From assembly GCA_017308255.1 (NCBI GenBank), contig JAFKFN010000005.1, forward strand, positions 62,001-126,000: DNA of 64,000 nucleotides, given 5' to 3'. The position numbers and the translations under genes are program-made. This document shows positions 35,038 to 47,285 of the stretch, one piece after another. A model generated the notes under the pieces. That model was not told where the DNA came from. It ran no database searches and saw only the letters and a program-made list of their open reading frames with translations. This stretch comes from Altererythrobacter sp. (GTDB lineage: Bacteria > Pseudomonadota > Alphaproteobacteria > Sphingomonadales > Sphingomonadaceae). How positions within the stretch are numbered: the first letter of the stretch is position 1; every line of letters begins with the position of its first letter.

Positions 35038-35571
35038 TCAGGCGGCTTCGGTGTTTTCGTAATACTGGGGCGCGTACTTCTTCAGCACGTCGAGAATCTT
35101 GCCCAGCGCGGTCGCCTCGTCGGTCTTTTCCATCGCCGCCAGCTCACGCGCGAGGCGGCTGGAAGCGGCTTCGAAGATCTGCCGTTCGGAATAGCTCTGC
35201 TCGGGCTGGTCTTCCGGGCGGAACAGGTCGCGAGTCACCTCGGCGATCGACACCAGGTCGCCCGAGTTGATCTTGGCTTCGTATTCCTGGGCGCGGCGCG
35301 ACCACATCGTACGCTTCACCTTCGGCTTGCCCTTCAGCGTTTCCATCGCTTCCTTCAGCGTCTTGTCGCTGGAAAGCTTGCGCATGCCGATCGATTCGAC
35401 CTTGTTGACCGGGACCCGCAGCGTCATGCGTTCCTTCTCGAAGCGCAGCACATAAAGCTCCAGCTTCATCCCGGCGATTTCCTCGCTCTGCAGTTCGATT
35501 ACCCGGCCGACCCCGTGCTTGGGATAGACCACATAGTCGCCGACTTCGAAAGCGGGGGCATTGACAGCCAT
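35038..35571 (-). CDS. carD: CarD family transcriptional regulator
   Basis: This 177-residue protein binds RNA polymerase beta and stabilises open promoter complexes. The N-terminal Tudor-like CarD_CdnL domain has FEVGDYVVYPKHGVGRVIELQSEE and VPVNKVESIGMR; the C-terminal helical DNA-binding half ends AAA-rich near QYYENTEAA. It is monocistronic with an intrinsic terminator. A candidate promoter lies at 35742-35770. Confidence 0.95.
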   Translation of the reverse strand: MAVNAPAFEVGDYVVYPKHGVGRVIELQSEEIAGMKLELYVLRFEKERMTLRVPVNKVESIGMRKLSSDKTLKEAMETLKGKPKVKRTMWSRRAQEYEAKINSGDLVSIAEVTRDLFRPEDQPEQSYSERQIFEAASSRLARELAAMEKTDEATALGKILDVLKKYAPQYYENTEAA

Positions 35572-35741
35572 TTACGTTCCTTTCTCTCCGGCAGGCTCAG
35601 GGGGGAGGAGAGCGCCAGCACTATTCCGGGCTGCACGACCCGTCGGCAGCCTGATATGCTTTCATTTTTTCGACGCTGTTGGCGGGGGCCTGCCTTCCTT
35701 GTCCGCCTGTCGCCCAGGTCAAAGGGCGTCAGTCACAAGGA

Positions 35742-35770
35742 CATATAGCAGATTCGCCATAAAATTGCCA
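35742..35770 (-). promoter_or_regulatory. Possible sigma70-like promoter of carD
   Basis: On the minus strand TGGCAA (35765-35770) is separated by 17 bp from TATATG (35742-35747). It is upstream of carD in an otherwise gene-free stretch. Promoters in this group tolerate much variation, so this is tentative. Confidence 0.35.
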
Positions 35771-35824
35771 CCCCCGCGCCTGCGGCGCCAGGGATCACCC
35801 TCAGCGGCCCGTGCGTGGCGGCCG

Positions 35825-36163
35825 TCAGTCGCCTTCGCCGGGCTCCGCGGAGAAGTACCGTTCGAACTTGCCTTCTTCGCCCTTGTGCTCGTCGGCGTCG
35901 GCCGGCGGCTCCTTCTTCTGGGTGATGTTCGGCCATTCGGCGGAGTAGCTGGCGTTGAGCTCCAGCCACTTTTCCAGCCCGCCTTCGGTATCGGGCAGGA
36001 TCGCTTCGGCGGGGCATTCCGGCTCGCACACGCCGCAGTCGATGCATTCGCTGGGATTGATCACCAGCATGTTCTCGCCTTCGTAGAAGCAATCGACCGG
36101 ACAGACCTCGACGCAGTCGGTGTACTTGCACTTGATGCAGGCATCGGTGACGACGTAAGTCAT
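35825..36163 (-). CDS. fdxA: Ferredoxin FdxA (3Fe-4S/4Fe-4S)
   Basis: This 112-residue low-potential electron carrier has two cluster motifs: [18 protein letters not shown] (residues 9-26) and [16 protein letters not shown] (near 40-55). The first lacks the second-position cysteine of a 4Fe-4S site in the usual seven-iron pattern. The acidic tail is typical of alphaproteobacterial FdxA. It is coupled to the S4-domain gene by a 4-bp overlap. Confidence 0.94.
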   Translation of the reverse strand: MTYVVTDACIKCKYTDCVEVCPVDCFYEGENMLVINPSECIDCGVCEPECPAEAILPDTEGGLEKWLELNASYSAEWPNITQKKEPPADADEHKGEEGKFERYFSAEPGEGD

Positions 36164-36489
36164 TGCTGCGCGGGTTCCTCTTTATCTGTTTGCGATGCCC
36201 CGGCGGCCCGCCTCTCGCCCGCTATGCGCATTGCGCCCTCACCGTCAAGCCGGCGATAGCATGCTTGCGCTTCCTTCGCCGGTCCGCGCCGCTCCGGCAG
36301 GGAGAGAAGTTCGATCGCCACGGCCTCGCGCGCCAGCGGCAGCGTGAGCACGTCGCCGGCGGCGATCGCCTGGTCCTGGCGAGTCACCCGCGCGCCGTTG
36401 AGGCGCATATGCCCTTCGCCGATCCACCGCTGCGCGGCCGTGCGGCTGCGGGCGAAGCGCAGGCAGAACAGCAGGCGATCAAGCCGCAT
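36160..36489 (-). CDS. S4 domain RNA-binding protein (Hsp15-like)
   Basis: This 109-residue protein starts [20 protein letters not shown] with the S4 fold running to about residue 55 ([23 protein letters not shown]). It resembles Hsp15 (HslR), which binds stalled 50S subunits. The ATG at 36489 was chosen because it gives the canonical start. It lies 29 bp after the helicase stop and overlaps fdxA by 4 bp, so helicase, S4 protein and fdxA are likely one transcript. Confidence 0.9.
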   Translation of the reverse strand: MRLDRLLFCLRFARSRTAAQRWIGEGHMRLNGARVTRQDQAIAAGDVLTLPLAREAVAIELLSLPERRGPAKEAQACYRRLDGEGAMRIAGERRAAGASQTDKEEPAQQ

Positions 36490-36518
36490 CGGCGCGGGGG
36501 ATTCCGCCCGGCCGCGCC

Positions 36519-39059
36519 TCAGCGCACCAGGCCGGCCAGCGCGGCAAAGGCATTGCCTTCGCGCGGCGCCGGCGCTTCGGGGCGCGGGGGCAGGCGGTCC
36601 TTGCGGGGCGGGCGCCAGCTCCACCGCGCGGGGGCGGGCGGGCCGAATGCCCCTTCCGCCAGCGGCCGCGCGTCCGTTGCGCGGAAACCGGCATCGCGCA
36701 TGAGGTGGCGGAAGCTGTCGGGCAGCAGGCCCATCGAGGTAGCCAGCGCGGGATCGACCGCGAAGGTCCGCCCGCCGCCCCTGGCGCGCTGCTCGTGCGC
36801 GGCGCGGAACAGCTTTTCCGCCATGTCCACGCGGATCGCCTGGCTGCCCGCCCGGCGATAGCCCGCCGGCAGATGCCGGCTCCCGGCGATCACCGCTTCC
36901 ATGCCGGGATTGAGCGCGCGCCGATCGGCTCCGATGGCGTGGAGCAGCCGGCGCGGCGCGGGCTTGAGCAGCGCCGGCGCATAGACGTCGAGCGAGCCGA
37001 TCACCACGCCCAGCCGCCGCAGGAAAGGGCGCCGGTCCTTGGGGATCTGCGCCAGCCCCGCCTGCTCGCGAGGGATCGCCCCGTTGCCGTCGGCCAGCGT
37101 CAGCAGCAGGGCGCGCACTTCGCTGCCCGCCTCGGGATCGCGCGCCGCCTCCTCCAGCTGGCGCAGCGGGGCCAGCGGGGCCAGCTCGGCCTCGAGCCAT
37201 TGTTCCAGCGCTTCGTTCAGGGCTGCCCGCTGGGTGAAATCCAACGCGCCCAATTCTTTCGTCAGCACGATCTTGGGCCGTGCGATGGATTTGCCGGCTT
37301 CGAGCCGGGCCACGGCCTTGCCATCGCGGCGCACCTCGCCGTGCTCGATCGTCAGGTCCCCCAGTTCTTCCTGCACCAGTTTTCGCGCCTTTCGTGCCAA
37401 TAGCTCGGGCAAGTGCCGCTCCGCCGCGGCCAGCATCAGCTTGCGGTCCTCGTGGCTGGCCCGGGCATCCACCACGAAGCGGAAGCCTTCCAGATGCCCG
37501 ATCGGCTGGTCTTCGACCAAGACCTTTCCGGCATCGTCCAGCGCCACCCGCAGCAACCCGGCGTCCTTGCCCATGGTTTTCATCAATACCGTGGTTCGGC
37601 GATTGACGAAACGTTCGGTCAGCCGCTGGTGCAAGGCGTCGGACAGGCGCGCTTCGGCGCCGCGGGCTCGCGCCGCCATCTCGTCGCGTGCCAGCACCCA
37701 GTCGGGCCGCTGGCAAATATAGGCCCAGCTGCGGATCGCGGCGATGCGGCCCTGCAAGGTATCGATATCCCCTTCGGCGCGATCGAGTTCGGCGATCCGC
37801 GCCGCGACATAGTCCGCCCCCAGATGCCCGCCGCGCAAGTCCTGCCACAGCCGGGCGACGAAGCGGGCATGAGTCTCCGGCCCGTGCTGGCGGAAGTCGG
37901 GCAGCTGGCAGGCTTCCCAGAAGCGCCGCACCAGGCCTGGCGTCGTGACGCCACCGGCGATGTCGGGATCCTCGGCCAGGCGCTTGAGCACGGCCAGGTC
38001 GATCGCTTCCGGCGCGGGCGCCAGCTGCTCCCGCTCGGGCTTCGCCTCCAGGTCCCTCAGCAGCGTGGCCAGCGTGTCGTAACGCGGCGCGGATTCGCGC
38101 CAGAACAGTTTAGTCAGCGGGGCGAAGCGGTGCTGCTCGATGGCGAATATCTCGTCGTCGGCCAGTTCGGCGGAGCGATCACCCCTGCGTCCGGCGAGGG
38201 TTCCGAAGGTGCCGTCCTGCTGGTGGCGCCCGGCCCGTCCGGCGATCTGGGCCATTTCCGCCGGGGTGAGCCGCCGCTGGCGCACGCCGTCGAACTTGCT
38301 GAGCGAGGCGAAGGCGACATGCGTGACGTTGAGGTTCAGCCCCATGCCGATGGCATCGGTGGCGACGATGTAATCGACCTCGCCCGACTGGAACAGCTCA
38401 ACCTGGCGGTTGCGCGTTTCCGGGCTCAGCGCGCCCATCACCACCGCCGCGCCGCCGCGGAAACGGCGCAGCATCTCCGCCACGGCATAGACCTGCTCGA
38501 CCGAGAACGCGACCACGGCCGATCGCGGCGGCAGCCGGCTGAGCTTGCGGATCCCGGAATAGGTCAGCGTGGAGAAGCGCGGCCGCTCTTCGATCGTGAC
38601 GCCGGGCAGCAGGGACTTGAGCACCGGCGCCAGCATCGCCGCGCCCAGCAGCATCGTCTCCTCGCGGCCCCGGGCGTTGAGCAGGCGGTCGGTGAAGATG
38701 TGCCCGCGCTCGCGGTCGGCGGCGAGCTGCGCTTCGTCGACCGCGACGAAGGCCAGGCTATCGTCTCTCGATCCTGGGCCCGCTTGGCCCGGCCGGCTCA
38801 CCGGCATGGCTTCGGCGGTGCACAGGAAATAGCGCGCGGTCGGCGGCTCGATCCGTTCCTCGCCGGTGATCAGCGCCACCTGCGCGTCACCCTTGATCGC
38901 CCGCACCCGGTCATAAACCTCGCGCGCCAGCAGCCGCAGCGGGAAGCCGATGGCGCCGCTCGAATGGCCGCACATCCGTTCGATCGCCAGATGGGTCTTG
39001 CCGGTGTTGGTCGGGCCGAGAACGGCGCGCAGGCGGCTGTCGGTGGGGGGAGTGATCAC
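36519..39059 (-). CDS. SUV3-like superfamily 2 RNA helicase
   Basis: This large helicase is 846 residues from the GTG at 39059; a TTG at 39164 would add 35 poor-looking residues. Walker A LGPTNTGKTHLAIE, motif II VDEAQLAAD, and motif VI AQIAGRAGRHQQDG are clear. The arrangement matches the mitochondrial SUV3 family, RNA helicases of the degradosome, widespread in alphaproteobacteria. The C-terminal half is Ala/Arg-rich and ends with a basic, proline-rich tail. No ATG is available upstream of Walker A. Confidence 0.9.
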   Translation of the reverse strand: MITPPTDSRLRAVLGPTNTGKTHLAIERMCGHSSGAIGFPLRLLAREVYDRVRAIKGDAQVALITGEERIEPPTARYFLCTAEAMPVSRPGQAGPGSRDDSLAFVAVDEAQLAADRERGHIFTDRLLNARGREETMLLGAAMLAPVLKSLLPGVTIEERPRFSTLTYSGIRKLSRLPPRSAVVAFSVEQVYAVAEMLRRFRGGAAVVMGALSPETRNRQVELFQSGEVDYIVATDAIGMGLNLNVTHVAFASLSKFDGVRQRRLTPAEMAQIAGRAGRHQQDGTFGTLAGRRGDRSAELADDEIFAIEQHRFAPLTKLFWRESAPRYDTLATLLRDLEAKPEREQLAPAPEAIDLAVLKRLAEDPDIAGGVTTPGLVRRFWEACQLPDFRQHGPETHARFVARLWQDLRGGHLGADYVAARIAELDRAEGDIDTLQGRIAAIRSWAYICQRPDWVLARDEMAARARGAEARLSDALHQRLTERFVNRRTTVLMKTMGKDAGLLRVALDDAGKVLVEDQPIGHLEGFRFVVDARASHEDRKLMLAAAERHLPELLARKARKLVQEELGDLTIEHGEVRRDGKAVARLEAGKSIARPKIVLTKELGALDFTQRAALNEALEQWLEAELAPLAPLRQLEEAARDPEAGSEVRALLLTLADGNGAIPREQAGLAQIPKDRRPFLRRLGVVIGSLDVYAPALLKPAPRRLLHAIGADRRALNPGMEAVIAGSRHLPAGYRRAGSQAIRVDMAEKLFRAAHEQRARGGGRTFAVDPALATSMGLLPDSFRHLMRDAGFRATDARPLAEGAFGPPAPARWSWRPPRKDRLPPRPEAPAPREGNAFAALAGLVR

Positions 39060-39381
39060 GATGCCGCCAATGTGGCGGCCCAGCGGCGTGGAGGCAAGGC
39101 GCGGTACGATGGGGCAATGTGGCGTCAGCGCAATAGGCTCTGGATGGCTTCGCCACGCTCGCAAATGGCGAGGCTGGGGCGAGTTAACCCGGCGCGTTGC
39201 CTGCGATTCCGCCGGTTCCCGCCGGGCATCACGGCTCGGCGCGGGACGGACTCGATTCGCCGCGCTTTAGCGGAATTTAACTTTATCCGGGCACACGCCT
39301 TTGCCACAGAACCAGCCGGGATCGCGCCGCGCGGCTCCGTTCCGATCGACGGGGCAGGGCACGGCCGTCGGGAGGGCGTGT

Positions 39382-42608
<3,227 letters not shown>

Positions 42609-42612
<4 letters not shown>

Positions 42613-43196
42613 GCGGCGCGTTCGATTGCACCGGCCGTTTCCCTTGGGCCACGATCCTGCCGTTCGAAGGCAAACTGCCGCAAATCCACGAAACCGCCTT
42701 CGTCGCTCCCGGCGCGCGGATTATCGGCGACGTTACGATCGGGGCCGAAGCGAGCATCTGGTACAACTGCGTGCTGCGCGGCGACATCCACCGGATCGAG
42801 ATCGGCGCGCGCTCCAACGTGCAGGACGGCAGCGTCTTCCACGTCGAAGGCCCGCGCCCGGATACCGAAGGGTGCCCTACCATCGTCGGGGAGCAATGCG
42901 TGATCGGCCATATGGCCGTGGTCCATGGCGCCACGCTGGACGATGGCGCTTTCGTGGGCATGGGGGCCGTGGCTATGGATGCCAGCCGCATCGGGCCAGG
43001 TGCGATGCTGGCCGCCGGCGCGCTGCTCAGCCCCGGCAAGGCGATCCCCCCGGGCGAGATCTGGGTCGGGCGGCCGGCGAAGTTCCTCCGCGTCCAGGAC
43101 GCGGCGCAGATCGACAAGATCCGCTTCCAGACCGAACGCTATTGCCGCCTGGCGCAGCGGCACCTGGCCGCGCTGCGTGGCGAAACCCAGGGCTGA
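42609..43196 (+). CDS. Gamma-carbonic anhydrase family protein
   Basis: This 195-residue left-handed beta-helix (hexapeptide repeat) protein has repeating isoleucine-centred turns such as IIGDVTIGAEASIWYNCVLRGD. The three expected zinc-ligand His positions are seen in VFHVEG, CVIGHMAVVHGA and around residues 78-105. It hydrates CO2 or is a related hexapeptide protein. The GNAT and DUF167 genes overlap it at either end. Confidence 0.9.
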
Positions 43197-43461
43197 TCTT
43201 CCCGCGGCCGAGGCGATCCGCGTGCTGGCCGATGCCGATGGCCGCCTTGCCGTGCGGGTAACGCCGGGGGCGCGCTGGGAAGGCATCGAGATCGCCGATG
43301 GCCGCGTGCTGGTGAAGACCCGCGCCAAGCCGCAAGATGGCGCGGCGAACGCGGCGGTGCTGGCCCTGCTGGCCCAGGCGCTCGGCATCGGCAAGTCCCG
43401 CCTGGCCCTGTTGCGCGGCGCGACTTCGCGCGAAAAGCTGGTCCAGCTCCCTCCGTCCTGA
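43177..43461 (+). CDS. DUF167 (YggU) family protein
   Basis: This 94-residue protein has the DUF167 pattern LAVRVTPGARWEGIEIADGRVLVKTRAKPQDGAANAAVLALLA and GKSRLALLRGATSREKLVQL. The GTG at 43177, giving MAKPRADLP, is the best start; it overlaps the last 20 bp of the carbonic anhydrase gene. Its function is unknown. Confidence 0.88.
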   Translation: MAKPRADLPAAEAIRVLADADGRLAVRVTPGARWEGIEIADGRVLVKTRAKPQDGAANAAVLALLAQALGIGKSRLALLRGATSREKLVQLPPS

Positions 43462-43563
43462 GAGTCTGGCGGCTTGCGCACGAAGCCTTTAATCTGATGC
43501 ATGAATCGTTTATATCCGGCTGATACCATCTATCTTGATATATGAGACATCCGTGGAGATCCG
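43462..43563 (+). promoter_or_regulatory. AT-richer upstream region of HTH gene
   Basis: The 102 bp before the HTH gene are markedly AT-rich from about 43490 (TTTATATCC, TTGATATATGAGAC). This suggests a promoter and possibly the regulator's own operator. I cannot assign the exact boxes. Confidence 0.35.
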
Positions 43564-43848
43564 ATGATCACCTCGCACCAGATGCGCGCCGCGCGGGCGC
43601 TCCTCGGCATCGACCAGCGCCAGTTGGCTGAGCTGGCCGGCCTGTCGGTCCCCACGATCCAGCGGATGGAAGCTTCCGGCGGGCAAGTGCGCGGCGTGGT
43701 CGATACCCTGGTGAAAGTCGTCAATGCGCTGGAAGGCGCGGGGATAGAGCTGATCGGGGACAACGCACCCAGCACCGGCGCCGGGCGCGGTGTCCGCTTG
43801 CGAGAGGCGCCCGCCGCTGGCGCCATGCCGCCAAAGGCGCAAGGCTGA
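43564..43848 (+). CDS. Helix-turn-helix transcriptional regulator
   Basis: This 94-residue protein has an XRE-type HTH (MRAARALLGIDQRQLAELAGLSVPTIQRME, about residues 7-36), then a hydrophobic dimerisation helix and an unstructured tail. It sits 12 bp before the SulP transporter gene on the same strand and likely regulates that operon. The tail after about residue 70 is Gly/Ala-rich. Confidence 0.85.
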   Translation: MITSHQMRAARALLGIDQRQLAELAGLSVPTIQRMEASGGQVRGVVDTLVKVVNALEGAGIELIGDNAPSTGAGRGVRLREAPAAGAMPPKAQG

Positions 43849-43859
43849 AGGATCGGCCC

Positions 43860-45536
43860 GTGCCGGAACGCTTCACGCCCAAGCTCATCACCACCTTGCG
43901 TGAAGGTTATGGCCTGGCCGATTTCCGCGCGGATGCGATCGCCGGGCTGACGGTCGCCATTGTCGCCCTGCCGCTGGCCATGGCGCTGGGCATCGCCAGC
44001 GGCGCTTCGCCCGACAAGGGGCTGATCACCGCGGTGGTCGCGGGCTTTCTGATCTCGGGGCTGGGTGGCTCGCGGATGCAGGTCGGCGGGCCGACCGGCG
44101 CTTTCGTGGTGGTGATCTTCAACGTGATCGCCCGGCATGGCTATGACGGGCTGGTGCTGGCGACCCTGTTCGCCGGCGTGATCCTGGTGGTCGCGGGCTA
44201 CGCGCGGCTCGGCAAGCTGATCCGCTTCGTGCCGCATCCGGTGATCACCGGCTTCACCGCCGGGATCGCGGTGATCATCGCCTCCAGCCAGGTGAAGGAT
44301 TTCCTCGGGTTGCCGCTGGCCAAGGCGCCGGCCGAGTTCCTGCCCCAATGGCAGGCCTATCTCGGCGTCATCCGGCAATGGAGCGTGCCGACGCTGCTGA
44401 TCGGCCTGGGCGCGCTGGGCCTGATCGTCGCGCTCAAGAAGGCCGCGCCCCGCTGGCCGGGCTATCTGATCGCGGTGGTCGCCGCCAGCGCCGCCGTCGG
44501 CCTGCTGGGCTTGCCGGTGGACACCATCGGCTCGCGCTTCCCGGACATGCCTTCGGGCTTGCCGGCCCCGGCCTTGCCGGCTTTCACCCTGGCGAAAGCC
44601 CAGGCGGTCATGCCTTCGGCCTTCACCATCGCCTTCCTCGCCGGGATCGAGGCGCTGCTGTCCGCGGTGGTGGCCGATGGCATGGCGGGGACGAAGCACC
44701 GGCCCAACCAGGAACTGGTCGGCCAGGGCGTGGCCAATATCGCCTCCAGCCTGTTCGGCGGGCTGCCGGCGACCGGGGCGATTGCCCGCACCGCCACCAA
44801 TATCCGCGCCGGCGCCCGCACGCCGGTCTCGGGCATGTGCCACGCCGCCTTCCTGCTGCTCTTCGTGCTCTTCGCCGGCGGCCTGATGGCCTATGTGCCG
44901 ATGGCGGCGCTGGCCGCGATCCTGTTCATGGTCGCTTTGGGGATGAGCGAATACCGCCGCTTCCTGCGGCTGCTGCGCCTGCCCGGCGGCGATCGCGCGG
45001 TGCTACTGCTGACTTTCGCTCTCACCGTCATGGTGGATCTGACCACGGCGATCGCGGTAGGCGTCACGCTGGCGTCGCTGCTGTTCATGATGCGGATGAG
45101 CGAGGCGGTGCAGGTGGAAGGCCGCTCGGCGATCCAGGCCGATCCCGATCTGGATGACGAGGATGTCGATCAGCGCAAGGGGCTGCCGCCGGGTGTGGAA
45201 GTGTTCCGCATCGCCGGCCCTCTGTTCTTCGGCGTGGCGGGCGATCTGCTCGATACCTTGCGCAACGTGGGGCAGAAGCCGCGCGTGGTGATCCTGCGGC
45301 TGCGGCGGGTGCCGTTCCTCGATGCCAGCGGCGCGGCCGCGCTCGATCAATTCGTGCGCCAGGCCGCGGCGGGCGGCACGCGGGTGATCATCTCGGGCGC
45401 ACAGCGCCAACCGCTGTTCGTGCTCACCCGCGCCGGGCTCGGCCGCCGCACCGGCCGGGTGGACTATGCGCCGGACTACCCCGCCGCGCTGGCCATGGCG
45501 GAAAGCGCGGGGACAGAGGTGACCGGGGCGGAATAG
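43860..45536 (+). CDS. SulP family anion transporter with STAS domain
   Basis: This 558-residue protein has about 10-14 transmembrane helices and then a C-terminal STAS domain starting near 440 (GVEVFRIAGPLFFGVAGD) with FLDASGAAALDQF. SulP proteins transport sulfate, bicarbonate or chloride. The gamma carbonic anhydrase upstream on the same strand makes bicarbonate plausible, an inference only. It starts at GTG 43860 and is probably co-transcribed with the HTH gene. Confidence 0.9.
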   Translation: MPERFTPKLITTLREGYGLADFRADAIAGLTVAIVALPLAMALGIASGASPDKGLITAVVAGFLISGLGGSRMQVGGPTGAFVVVIFNVIARHGYDGLVLATLFAGVILVVAGYARLGKLIRFVPHPVITGFTAGIAVIIASSQVKDFLGLPLAKAPAEFLPQWQAYLGVIRQWSVPTLLIGLGALGLIVALKKAAPRWPGYLIAVVAASAAVGLLGLPVDTIGSRFPDMPSGLPAPALPAFTLAKAQAVMPSAFTIAFLAGIEALLSAVVADGMAGTKHRPNQELVGQGVANIASSLFGGLPATGAIARTATNIRAGARTPVSGMCHAAFLLLFVLFAGGLMAYVPMAALAAILFMVALGMSEYRRFLRLLRLPGGDRAVLLLTFALTVMVDLTTAIAVGVTLASLLFMMRMSEAVQVEGRSAIQADPDLDDEDVDQRKGLPPGVEVFRIAGPLFFGVAGDLLDTLRNVGQKPRVVILRLRRVPFLDASGAAALDQFVRQAAAGGTRVIISGAQRQPLFVLTRAGLGRRTGRVDYAPDYPAALAMAESAGTEVTGAE

Positions 45537-45542
45537 CCCGCC

Positions 45543-47138
45543 TCAGTCGCGCACTAGGGCGCGCAGCGTCTCGATCCGGTCCGCCTCGTGCGCCGGCTTG
45601 TCCCACCGGATGCGGCTGATCCGGGGAAACCGCATGGCCAGCCCGCTCTTGTGCCGCCGGCTGGCATGGACGCTGTCGAACGCCACCTCGAACACCACAC
45701 CGCGATCCGTCTCGCGCACCGGGCCAAAGCGGTTCACCGTATGGCTCCGGACATAACGGTCGAGTTGTTTCAGCTCCTCGTCGGTAAAGCCGAAATAGGC
45801 CTTGCCCACCGGCAGCAGCTCCGCCCCCTCGTCGGGGTCGCCGTCCCAGCAGCCGAAGGTATAGTCCGAATAGAAGCTGCTACGCTTGCCGCTGCCGCGC
45901 TGGGCATACATCAGCACGCAATCGACCAGCAGCGGATCGCGCTTCCACTTGTACCACAGGCCCGTCTTGCGCCCGGCGACATAGGCGCTGTCCTTGCGCT
46001 TCAGCATCAGGCCTTCGATCGCCTCGTCGCGCGCGCCGGCGCGGATTTCGGCCAAGTGCTCGAAATGATCGGCCTCGACCACTGGCGAAAGGTCGAAGCG
46101 TTCCGCCGGCAGGCGCGGCATCAGCGCTTCCAGCCGCGCGCGCCGCTCGGTCCACGGCAATTCGCGCACATCCTCCCCTTCCAGGATCAGCACGTCATAG
46201 AGCCGCACGAACGCCGGATAGTCCGCCAGCATCCTGGTGCTCACCGTCTTGCGCCCCAGCCGCTGCTGCAAGGCATTGAAGCTCGCCGCGCCGCCCACCT
46301 CTCCGCCCTGGTGAGTGCCGCGCACCAGCAGCTCTCCGTCCAGCACGGCGGGAAACCCCAGCGCCTCGGCCATTTCCGGAAAGCTGCCGGTCACATCGTC
46401 GCCGGTGCGCGAATAGAGCCGCGTCTCGCCCCCGGCATGCGCGATCTGCACGCGGATCCCGTCCCACTTCCACTCGGCGACATAGTCCTCGAGGTCGAGC
46501 ACCGCGTCCTCCAGCGGGTGGGCCAGCATGAACGGGCGGAACAGCGGCAATTCGCCGGTATCCGGCGGCGGCGCGCCGTGGGCGCCCCAGGCGAACAGCT
46601 CGGCATAGGGCGGGACCAGCGCGTGCCAGTATTCCTCCACTTCTTCCACCGGCACGCCGAAGCCCTGCGCGAAAGCGGTCTTTGCCAGCCGCGCCGAAAC
46701 CCCCACGCGCAGGCCGCCGGTCGCCAGCTTGAACAGGGCATAGCGGCCATCGGCATCCAGCCGGTCGAGCAGCCTGGGCAATTCGCTCATCACCGAAGCG
46801 CGGGTCATCCCCTGCAGCAGGCCGACTGCCTCGCTCAAGGACGGCGGCGGCATGGCGTCATCGCTGGCTTGCGGCCACAGCAGGCTTGCCGTCTCGGCGG
46901 TATCGCCCACGAAATCGCGGCTCAGCGCGAAGAGCAGGGGATCGACACGCTCCGTCAGCAGGTTGCGGATCGTGCTGCTCTTCACCGCTGGAAAGTCCAG
47001 CGCATCGGTCAGCGCCGCCAGCGCCCAGCCGCGATCCGGATCGGGCGTCGTGCGCAGGTAATCGGCGATCAGCGCCAGCTTGGCGTTCCGGCCCCGCGTA
47101 TAGACCAGCGCATCCAGCAGCGCGGCGAAGCGTTCCAT
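45543..47138 (-). CDS. ATP-dependent DNA ligase (cisplatin/DNA damage response type)
   Basis: This 531-residue ligase has the nucleotidyl-transferase lysine in AEWKWDGIRVQIAH (KWDG near residue 219), followed by RTGDDVTGSFPEMAEAL and GLWYKWKRDPLLVDCVLM, and the C-terminal OB-fold ends near IRWDKPAHEADRIETL. It matches the ligases paired with an MBL exonuclease that act together in repair of crosslink damage. The ATG at 47138 (MERFAALLDAL) is preferred over a TTG at 47141. Confidence 0.93.
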   Translation of the reverse strand: MERFAALLDALVYTRGRNAKLALIADYLRTTPDPDRGWALAALTDALDFPAVKSSTIRNLLTERVDPLLFALSRDFVGDTAETASLLWPQASDDAMPPPSLSEAVGLLQGMTRASVMSELPRLLDRLDADGRYALFKLATGGLRVGVSARLAKTAFAQGFGVPVEEVEEYWHALVPPYAELFAWGAHGAPPPDTGELPLFRPFMLAHPLEDAVLDLEDYVAEWKWDGIRVQIAHAGGETRLYSRTGDDVTGSFPEMAEALGFPAVLDGELLVRGTHQGGEVGGAASFNALQQRLGRKTVSTRMLADYPAFVRLYDVLILEGEDVRELPWTERRARLEALMPRLPAERFDLSPVVEADHFEHLAEIRAGARDEAIEGLMLKRKDSAYVAGRKTGLWYKWKRDPLLVDCVLMYAQRGSGKRSSFYSDYTFGCWDGDPDEGAELLPVGKAYFGFTDEELKQLDRYVRSHTVNRFGPVRETDRGVVFEVAFDSVHASRRHKSGLAMRFPRISRIRWDKPAHEADRIETLRALVRD

Positions 47139-47142
47139 CAAT

Positions 47143-47285
47143 CCTCCCCGGAACGGGGAGGGGGACCATGCGAAGCATGGTGGAGGGGGGTGGCGGCCTC
47201 ACGCCACCTCGCGTTCGCACGGAAGTACCGTCCGTCAGCGCCTCGCGCCGCCCTCTTCCCGCTCGCGGGAAAGATCGCGCAGGCC
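47143..47285. repeat. Composite intergenic repeat between exonuclease and ligase genes
   Basis: Three perfect hairpins lie in the 147-bp gap. The first is CCTCCCCG-GAA-CGGGGAGG at 47143-47161. The second is CCATGC-GAA-GCATGG at 47166-47180. The third is TTCCCGC-TC-GCGGGAA at 47256-47271. The GAA-loop tandem is reminiscent of a dispersed repeat seen in sphingomonad intergenic regions. Confidence 0.7.

Noticed and set aside
43160-43205. DUF167 as a continuation of the carbonic anhydrase
   Set aside because: The frames differ and a GTG start with the DUF167 pattern fits well; the 20-bp overlap is normal here.
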